From Apostichopus japonicus (taxonomy: Eukaryota > Echinodermata > Holothuroidea > Aspidochirotida > Stichopodidae): a stretch of 64,000 nucleotides of DNA. The DNA lies in contig NC_092576.1 in the NCBI RefSeq assembly GCF_037975245.1, positions 42,195,111-42,259,110 of the forward strand. The letters are read 5' to 3'. The position numbers were made by a program, and so were the translations under genes. Shown in pieces: positions 55,885 through 64,000 of the stretch. The notes beneath the pieces were generated by a model, which was not told where the DNA came from, ran no database searches, and saw only the letters and a program-made list of their open reading frames with translations. Positions within the stretch are counted from its first letter, which is position 1. Every line of letters starts with the position of its first letter.

Positions 55885-56182
55885 AGTTTTCTTGACAGCG
55901 GCAGTAGCCTGTATTCAGTGTATACGCTCTACACTGTGTACACTGTATACGCCAGGGCTAACGCTAAAGCATACCCGTAGGCTGCATTGCATGCAACCCA
56001 ATAACAGTTTCGGCTAATATAATGATGTGTAGTATCTGTTTCCTCTCGATGCAAGCGGACTGGGCTTGAGATCGGGTCAGTCGTTCGCCGGGTAGTTTGG
56101 TTTTCGTGCCCAGGTTCTTTCCTTATTGACTTTTTCTTAAAAAAGTACCGTTAAAACGAAAACGTCTCACCAACAACTTCAG
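55885..56182 (+). ncRNA. possible noncoding first exon
   Basis: Starts about 30 bases after the TATA box and ends at TTCAG|GTAAGG. All frames contain stops and only a very short ATG frame is present, so it would be 5' UTR or a long noncoding RNA. Confidence 0.3.
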
Positions 56183-57897
56183 GTAAGGTCCATGAGATTA
56201 GTCAATAAAGTTTGGTGATATTAATAACGTTGATATTATAACGTTGTTGCATACAGCTTCACGTTATTTGATCATACCCATATTTCAATACTATACAGTA
56301 GTCTAGACTAGCTTCTAGCCTAAAACTTGTAAGGCCTAGCCTACGTTCGGCTGTAGCCTAGGGCCATAGTCCAAGTCCTAACACTACCTTAGCATTGGGT
56401 CAAGGGTAAACTGGTCTGTAGTTTGAGCTACAAATTAATACCAACTGCCAGAAAAATTAGATTTCAAGTAGGTCAGCTTAACTTCTTAGCCTACTGTGCA
56501 TGTATGTATCATATATGGCCTTAGATTTTGCTGGACAATTATGTTACTGTACATTGCCCTAATCATGACCAGATACTGTAGCATGGTGGGCTTATAATTG
56601 ACGCACTTAAGGATTTGATCAATGATGTCTATCAAGGAAAAATCCAAATTACTCAACTGTATGTGTTTTTCATATGTGTAGTTCCTCAGAAATGTTCTAA
56701 TCTCAAAATATTTAAGGTTCTGTGCGTATGCACCGTACAATTGAGCAGAATTTGACCACAAAATGTCTGCCGTGTCAAGTTCTTTCATACCCCTAAATTG
56801 ACACATTCGTTGATAAGCTAACTGTAGTGTAGGCCTTAGTATACATCCATTGACTTTAGATGCTGTTTGCTATGCTCTGAGCCTCTAAGCTCTGACAGGT
56901 CTTGTCCCAGAGAGTAGTGTTCTCATATTGAGGTAATGTTGGGTATTTTAAGGGTGTAAGATTTCCAAATGGCCAAAAAATGTGCAAAACTGGGGGGAGG
57001 GTGTTAAAAGCTTAAAAAATACCACAATTTGGTCAGCAAATACCTCAAATGGATTCAAACTCATGAAATATGTAATTCTGTTTGGCTGCAAAAAAGTTTA
57101 GGTGGCCTGCTGTATCCTTGCTAGTAATACAGTAATTTAAGGTGCGTCAATTACGGGGGTGCGTCAATTATGAAGCCTTTACTATACTGTACAGTAGCTA
57201 TGCCTAGATTATTATAGACTGAAGTCACCATGCAAATGTAACTTACAAGTAGCCTGTATTGAATAAAAGATGCTATAATTGGTAGAACTTTTCAAAAAGT
57301 TCTTGGAAGTCTTTACTCTCCAAAATATTCTCAGACATTCTAAACACCACTGTACTGTAAGATGTCTGAATATCCCAGTGAGGGTATCAATAAAAACAGT
57401 TAAAGGATATAATAGTAGAAAATCCAGCATCAAATTTGGGCTAATGCAGAATACCTTTAATCTAAGTCTCTCAAGTGATGCATTGTGTTTCAAGTGTCTT
57501 ATTTATAACTAGCCAAAATTTGTACAAAATAACAATGCCATGCATCCAAAAGGTTATTGAGTCAGTACATTTCCATAATGTAACTATTACAAAAGCTGAG
57601 TGCACCTAATTAAAAGTTAACATCCTCCAAAAATCTATATAACACAAACATTTGATAAAGCCTTCTATCCCCTCCCTTGCATATACTGTAAGTCATTTTG
57701 TTAAGTCTATTTAGATCCATAAGTAATACCAAGTTGACTAAATGTGCAATATTCAGTGTTAAAGATCTGAGCTCTGTATTGGCCCAAAATATATTGGAGA
57801 GAAGTGTACAATAAAAATTGAAATAATGCACATCTACACTCTGACCATTTGATATTTATTTGATTGGCACTGTTAATGTTTTCTCAGACAAATTTGA

Positions 57898-58108
57898 TGA
57901 TCAACATTCTCAATCTCAAGATGAATGACAACAGCCCACTATCCAAGGGAATCACACTGTACGATGTAGCTGCCATGCAGTGAAAAAGTCAATGTTGGAA
58001 CGGCAGCAATCATAGCTAGAGCACGGATGCTGTCTGGGACAGACTGATGTGGTGACCTACTGCATCATTGACAGCAAAATGGAAGATATTTTCTGAATTA
58101 ACCAAAAA
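57898..58108 (+). ncRNA. possible internal noncoding exon
   Basis: Bounded by TGTTTTCTCAG and AAAAA|GTAAGT; 211 bases, higher GC than its flanks, stops in every frame. One frame is open for its first 31 codons. Same strand as the candidate first exon at 55885. Confidence 0.25.
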
Positions 58109-60990
58109 GTAAGTTAATATTCATTATTCTGTAGGTTTGACATCACATAAACTTGATACCATAGGACTCTATTATCTCAAATACGAGTAACATCTGAGGT
58201 AATTTATTCCAAAGTTATGGAATAAAGAAAGAAACAATCAGAAGGGATGAAAACTTTTGTATGATCTGGTTAATGTGGTGGTATCTCTTCCTCTATCTCT
58301 ATAGTATTTAACTACACTAGAGCTATATCCACTCACTGGTTTTTAATCTTATAGGTCAATGCAAGACAACACCAAATTGTCAGGCTAGGTCCAAATAAAA
58401 TGTACATGCATATTTAAATTTTGAAATCTTTACAATTGGTAAAGCTTGAATGACTTGCAACTTTTAAAAGCACTTGCTATGGTAGGGAGCTGTTTCAGCT
58501 CCAATTGAATGCATGGCTGCATAAATAAAATGTGTAATGTTGTATACAAGGCAAGATGAATCAAGAATTAATGGGAACAAAATGGGATGGATAAACGAAT
58601 TGAAATTTACAGTGAAAATAGTATATATGTAAGGTTGTGAGATGATTAAAATATTGGCTGAATTACAGGAGATTTAGTTTTGTAAAGCAGTTCATTGTTT
58701 TCTTCATTTGTAGAGTGTGAGGTCATGTGAGGTCTAATCGGTAATCGCAAAACATTCCAAGCTATATTGCGCGTGCTATAATTGGGACCAAATCAGCATA
58801 TCTTTAAGAGAAAGCTTTTCTTTTTGTACCAACAGATGGATAGATCTACAGGCTAATACAGCAAAGGATATGCTCTAATTAGAAATGCCAGGCAAGATTA
58901 TCACACAGTTTACAGTGGGGTGAATACAATCATCAACCAAGCTTTTCATCATGCTGTACATAGTGGTATACAGTAGCTCCTTGTTGGGCTTATCAATTAA
59001 AAGCTTGCATAGAAGCCGATGCCAAGCAAAGCAAAAGTATGTCCTGTAAATCGCGAAGTAGATTCACACATCTCATGTATATCCTCTGGGACACAGCACA
59101 TCTTTCAATGGAGTTAGGAAGTTGCTGGGAATAGTTGTTGGATTGGCACAGTAATGTAGTAGCAGTAACAGAAAACTAACTAGTTCCAGGATATGTTACA
59201 CTGTTACACCATATAAAAGATAGAGGAAATTAATATTATAAGCTTCAAGCAGACAGAACCAAGAGAATGCAGACCAGTCTTCATGGGAAGTCTTCTACAT
59301 ATTTAACTGTATAAATGGACTCATTCTTTTGCAATGTACAGTACTTCTTGAAATATTTTAGTTTGGTGACATTGTGGCACTACATTTTTTTTTGTAAGTA
59401 TTAGGGAACATTTGCAGCTGCTTGTCAAGAACATGGAACTTGTTATACAACTGAAGTGGTCCTGATGCTTAAGTGTTGAGGTTACTGGATATTTTGCTGC
59501 CTTACCTTGCTTTAACTGTTCTTAAATGCATTTCTCATGTTTTAAGATGTTTTAATTTTGTATTCCAAGCAAGATCAGCAAGCCATAGTACAGTAATTTT
59601 CAACAACCACCACACAGATACTTGTGCAGGACTAAGGGTATTTGTTAAGCAGATTACTATTATAAAAATCTTTCAAACTTTTATCCCTCAAAATCTCCAG
59701 GGGTACACTGCATTGTTTCTGAACCACAGTTTCACAATTCTACAAGTGGGGTTCAGGGGTTATGCTATGGGAAAAGTTTACAATGTTAGGCCTGACTTAA
59801 TTACTGAAAGCTTGTGGTCTTTTATTACACCAAGAACCAGTTTATTCTTTAAACAAAATTAAATTATTTCCCCTCAAAATTGAGGGGAGTGAATACAGCA
59901 AAGGCACATGCAACTAGCACCAATGTCATGGAAACCTAGTGCAGCCCAATGAAACATACTGTAAAACCACAACATTTGTAACTATAGGTATGAAATTGTG
60001 CAATCCAGGGGTATTGTGTATAATGTTGTCCCTCCAAGCATGGAAACTCCATGATATTGTGGTAATTTGCATTGGTTACGGTATTAGATACAGCCTATAC
60101 TGGTAAGTCTAGATAAATACTTGAGGTATAAGTTAGTTCCCAAAATGTTTCTCATGTTTGAGAGAGGTCAGTAAATTGAGGTCATGTAATAGTGCAAGTA
60201 TCCTGGTTTATGTGAAATAAATCTTGTGGAAAATATAAACTGGGATTGAAAATACAATCAACTGCTTGAATATGATTGTACAATTTTTATTGTGTCTCGT
60301 CTTTTAATATAATGCTAATCTCCACTACTGTATGTGTTTGGTAATAAGCCAGATTTCTGGGTAGAAGTTTAAAAAAGCAAATCGTCAACAATTTTTGATG
60401 AATTTTAAGCAATCACATTCACTGCCTCTATCTCTGTTTATGTTTTGAGTCAGCAACACAGTATACTGTACAGTAGTGTACAGAAAGGGACACTTTCTGT
60501 TGTATTCTGTTGTATCAATTGAAAATTGTTTGTTGTTTGACTGTTTGTAGCAGTATTCCTCTGAGGAGTGAAAAAAAATAAACATACAGTGAACAGTTGC
60601 AACTGCGCATGCATTTATACATTACTTAAATTATGTTCTGATGAAATTCATGTAATATTCACTGTCGATTTTAGTTCAAAACTGCCAGTATACCATTAGT
60701 TCCTGAGCCGTAATTTTTTTGCTTTAAAAATCTGGCTTTGAGTGTATAGTATTTTGTCAAAAACATAAAAGTGGAGGGGCTGCTTATCATCATTCCCTGA
60801 ACAGGCTTACCCAATTTGTTAACTATAATGGTAACATATCAAAATGTCTGGGGACTTGCCACAGTGCTGACAATTTTCAAATATTTCCATGGTTCCACCA
60901 GGGATGTTAGAGATGGACAAACAACATTTGAGCATTCTTAAACGTTTGTTTTGTGCCGACATTAATACTGTTTTTGGTCCAATACTAATA
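58109..60990. other. no confident gene
   Basis: AT-rich with several acceptor-like sites on the plus strand and AATAAA hexamers at about 60219 and 60578. The longest frame (59473-59862, plus, 129 codons) shows no domain. It could be introns or 3' UTR of the putative plus-strand transcript. Confidence 0.35.
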
Positions 60991-60998
60991 CCTAAATA
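60991..60998. repeat. target-site duplication, left
   Basis: CCTAAATA, repeated exactly at 61900-61907 on the other side of foldback element FB3. Confidence 0.75.
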
Positions 60999-61899
60999 GG
61001 GTGACAGGACAAAATCCCCCAGACAAAGTCCCCCTAGGACAAAATCCCCCAGAGCCAAAATCCCCATGGACAAAATCCCCCTAGGACAAAATCCACCCAA
61101 GCCAAAATCTCCCCAAGCTATAAAAAATCCCATCAATTCTTTACAAAAATGCGTCATCCCGGTCCCCGGTATCGTCATGCAGTAACGTCATCCGGTACCC
61201 TCACCAGTATTTCCATTGGTACTCTCAGTGGTTCCCGGACCAGTACTCCGACCATACCCCGACCGGTACCTTAATAGTGAGCCTGACAGTTACCCCCACC
61301 GGTACTCCTCCCTGACCAGTACCCTGGACTGTACCCCGGCCGGTACCTCGACCGGTTTCCCAACTGGTATCCTGAAAGGCACCCTGACACATACTCTGAC
61401 ACGTACCCTTACTAGTACTGGTACAATAAACAGTAATTTGACCAGTACCTTGACCGGTCCCTTAAATGTCACACCATGGAGCTATATTCCATGGCCACAC
61501 TAACAGGTAGCCTTGCAATTACCCTCAATGAACTCCGGACCAGTATCCGGACTGGTATCCTGACCAGTACCCTAACCAGTACACTGAGTGGAACCCTGAC
61601 TGGTAGAGTGACCAGTATGATGACCGGTACCCTGACCAGTCACATGACCAGTACCTTAACCGGTACCCTCACAGGTACCCTAACAGGAGCCCTCACAGTT
61701 ACACTCGCCAGTACCCTCACTAGTACCCTGACCAGTCCCCTGACCAATCCCCTGAACGGTATCCTAACCAGTGCAATGTCCCATGCCTTGACTGTCACAC
61801 CTGTGCCATCGCTGGTTGTTGCAGGCAGGCTTTGTATGGGTCAGTGGTATATTGTCTGGGGGGGGGGGGATTTTGTCCGGGGGATTTTGTCCTAGAACC
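60999..61899. mobile_element. foldback element FB3 with 12-bp minisatellite core
   Basis: Ends are GGGTGACAGGACAAAATCCC (left) and, complemented, GGTTCTAGGACAAAATCCCC (right); a 15-bp perfect pair lies at 61006-61020 and 61879-61893. The left arm repeats GGACAAAATCCCCC six or so times (61006-61120); the right arm has two inverted copies. The middle (61150-61800) is a degenerate 12-bp repeat, ACCAGTACCCTG/ACCGGTACCCTG. Flanked by exact 8-bp CCTAAATA. The 8-bp duplication fits a hAT-like or related transposase acting in trans. No coding capacity; the Thr/Leu-rich frames at 61216-61503 and 61476-61895 are the minisatellite. Confidence 0.75.
61150..61800. repeat. 12-bp minisatellite inside FB3
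   Basis: About 50 degenerate units of ACCRGTACCCTG. Because 12 is a multiple of 3 the frames stay open and mimic a TLTS/TLTG-repeat protein. Confidence 0.85.
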
Positions 61900-61907
61900 C
61901 CTAAATA
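61900..61907. repeat. target-site duplication, right
   Basis: CCTAAATA, partner of 60991-60998. Confidence 0.75.
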
Positions 61908-62070
61908 TCACTCAAAACGTATAATGGTACCAGACGGTACCTGTACGTTGTCTGCTAGATTCATACGATGTCAAAAGGCTAGAACATGCACTATAATACT
62001 GTTATCAGTTGTCAGTAGGTATATACCACACTCATCTCATATCAGTATTTGTTTCTAATGTCATAACAGG

Positions 62071-62398
62071 CAGTGGCGGAGCGTCCATACAGTCAGGCGG
62101 GGGGGGGCGGACTCAAATGGGAAGCTGGCGCCCTTTTCAGCTATTCAACACTTTTTACTTATTTGCGATTATTTACTTTTTTATTGCGCTCTCATCTACC
62201 TATTGACATTTGTCACATTTTGCTGGCGATGACGCCTATACCTAAATGGTCATTTCCGGCGATATAGGGAGTATCTTTACTCAAAAGATTTCTGTACGCT
62301 CTGCGCCAACCTGTGGTGGCGCTCCGCTTAGATAAAGTCGAAAGCGCCCGTACAGACCTTTCTCGCCCCTCTGACCAATATCCCTAGCTTCGCCACTG
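62071..62398. mobile_element. MITE-like element with CAGTGGCG ends
   Basis: CAGTGGCGGAGC at 62071-62082 and the complement GCTTCGCCACTG at 62387-62398, one mismatch in 12. CAGTGGCG-type ends are common in hAT nonautonomous elements. No matching 8-bp flanks were found. GC-richer than its surroundings, no coding capacity. Confidence 0.6.
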
Positions 62399-62509
62399 GC
62401 TCCTAATCTTCTTCCCCGTCAATCCGTCTAGTGTCCCCCCCCCCCCTTCCCCAACCGAACCTCGTATGTTAAAGGAATATCTAATGATTAGGGACACTTA
62501 TTCTAATGT

Positions 62510-63440
62510 TAAATCAGCAAAGAGCAAGCAATAATGATTTTATCACTAAGATTTTCTTTAATTTCTCAGTTACACCGTCATTTAACTTCCCACTCAATCT
62601 TACACTCCCTGATACTCTTCCATCCCAATGTAGGAAACTTCATCGTTACACGCAGCACGCAACGATCTTTGTTCTACTTAATTGATCCTTACTGAGTCTT
62701 TCAACTTAAAAGCATATTTTTTTCCAAATAGATTAGTGAAAGTTACACAGTTTAATAAATTAGAAGCATCTCCTTGTTAAAGAATTGTATTATCGGCGTA
62801 TAGTCTTCCGATAAGCGAAACTTAGGTTTCAAAGAAATCAATGGGAGCAGGCAGTAATGATATAAACTTACATATATAGGCTATATATATATTTTCAAAT
62901 CTCTTATTAACGAATTATCAGCCCCCTGGTTACATCGTCATTTATCATCCCTCCCCCATCCTGCCCTACCCTTCTTCACCTCACACACTCCGCTCTATAG
63001 GGATAAAAGAAATCAGCGAGAGCAGGCAGTAATGAAATTTACTTACATTAATGAATTTTTTAAATCTCATTTAGGACAAATTATTAGGTCCCCCTGGTAA
63101 CATCATTTACCCCCCCCCATTCTCCCCTTCCCTTCCTTACAATCACCGCTTCTCTTACACCTAATATATGAGATATCCTCGCAAAGCGTGATGAACTAGG
63201 TCCCTCATTTATCTAATGCGTGGAAGGAACTCGAAACTTTCTTCCTTATCCGCCTATTCCAAGCTTTCTCCAAGAAAAGAGTTACAGTACCTATTACCCA
63301 GATTTTTAAAAATAGCCTCCCTCCTCATAAAACGTGATGATCTATGTCTCTCATTAATCTAAAGCATGGATGAACTACCAACTTTAAGCATATAACAAAG
63401 TTTTTCCACAAAAGAGCTACGGAACCTACTACACACAAAT
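62510..63440. repeat. old diverged tandem repeats
   Basis: A phrase like AGCAGGCAGTAATGA with following sequence recurs near 62523, 62846 and 63021 (last two 175 bp apart). A second unit (CGTGATGA-CTA-GTC-CTCATT-ATCTAA-GC) recurs at about 63187 and 63335. No coding signal. Confidence 0.55.
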
Positions 63441-64000
63441 TATGTAAATGTCACTAAACGGCATCCGTAGGGACATCGTTTTTTGGTCCACATTTGAGTT
63501 TCCATCATATCTTTAATCTGCTTTTCATACATATCTTTTATTGTGATTGTTATGATAACCACATCTAAGGACTTTTGAGTCGTATTATTGTATCCAGTGG
63601 AATTGTCTCGCTGAGATATAAAAGGATAAATTTTCCGTAGGTTTTCACGGTAGGCCCCTCTGTTCAAGGTCAATGCACGACTATAACATTAGGTCCACTA
63701 AGTGCGGATATTGGTCTCCATTTGCCACTATTGCAGTAAACCCAACCGAGCAACGTGTCTACGGTGTCTCTTAAAAGACAATATTATTAACAAATTCGAA
63801 AAGAATTTTTAATCTCTTTGGTGTCATTTTAAAAGTATTTCTGATAACATTACGTACAGAATTCTTTTATATGAAAAGGTACATATGAGAAACATGACAA
63901 TGACCGTGATAAAACCAATTTCAAGATTACTAGCGATCAATTCGCTCAATTTGTTTCAAAAAATGATTGAAAAGTGATATGAATTCCTCCTCATTCATTC
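63441..64000. other. nothing recognised
   Basis: AT-rich sequence. The minus-strand frame at 63440-63673 (77 codons) has no recognisable domain or splice context. Confidence 0.4.

Noticed and set aside
59473-59862. 129-codon plus-strand frame
   Set aside because: No domain, no promoter or splice context that supports coding; kept only as part of an unassigned stretch.
61216-61895. Thr/Leu-rich repeat proteins
   Set aside because: The frames are open only because the 12-bp minisatellite inside FB3 is a multiple of three; no start or splice context.

Overview
The window looks like AT-rich, intron-rich nuclear DNA from a marine invertebrate. A deuterostome is most likely, probably an echinoderm. 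The reasons are extracellular mosaic genes built from HYR, sushi/CCP, ephrin-receptor-like (GCC2/GCC3), EGF and thrombospondin-1 modules with phase-1 introns, plus CR1-like, L1/Tx1-like and jockey/Rex-like LINEs, tRNA-derived SINEs, long (TA)n runs and foldback elements. The species call is inference; hemichordate, amphioxus and mollusc are not excluded.

The main content is two tandem paralogous genes on the minus strand. Gene A (44949 down to 30908) and gene B (21594 down to 5105, with a terminal-exon remnant at 4138-4221) share exon order, intron phases and much intron and flank sequence. The duplicated blocks are about 30.2-46.6 kb and 3.4-23.2 kb. The encoded secreted protein reads: signal peptide, Pro-rich linker, HYR, CCP, HYR, CCP, unnamed Cys module X1, two GCC2, EGF, TSP1, CCP, unnamed module X2, GCC2, stop (about 975 residues if intact). 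As far as I recall, HYR-sushi-GCC2-EGF resembles the middle of SVEP1. X1 and X2 look like an internal duplication of one undescribed domain that each time precedes GCC2. Each copy carries lesions: A has 4 extra bases in exon 13, and B has a 1-base loss in the EGF exon and a deletion through its last exon. The lesions may be real decay or assembly errors.

Between B and A lie a 3.0-kb tandem duplication of the gene-B upstream region (22.1-28.2 kb) and a CR1-like LINE lacking its reverse transcriptase (28.3-29.8 kb). Gene B has gained two tail-to-tail L1/Tx1-like fragments (intron 1), a SINE (intron 9) and a foldback element (intron 11) that are absent from A. A carries its own foldback element with a SINE inside (intron 14).

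From 46.6 to 53 kb there is a 44-bp minisatellite, two isolated leucine-rich-repeat-like exons, an RT fragment, a LINE with a long intact RT reading frame (50.96-52.8 kb) and a tiny two-exon gene for a secreted coiled-coil-like peptide (53275-52951, minus). From 53.3 to 64 kb I see no confident protein gene. There is a possible plus-strand noncoding transcript starting near 55.88 kb, a foldback element with an 8-bp target duplication (60999-61899), a MITE-like element (62071-62398) and old tandem repeats.
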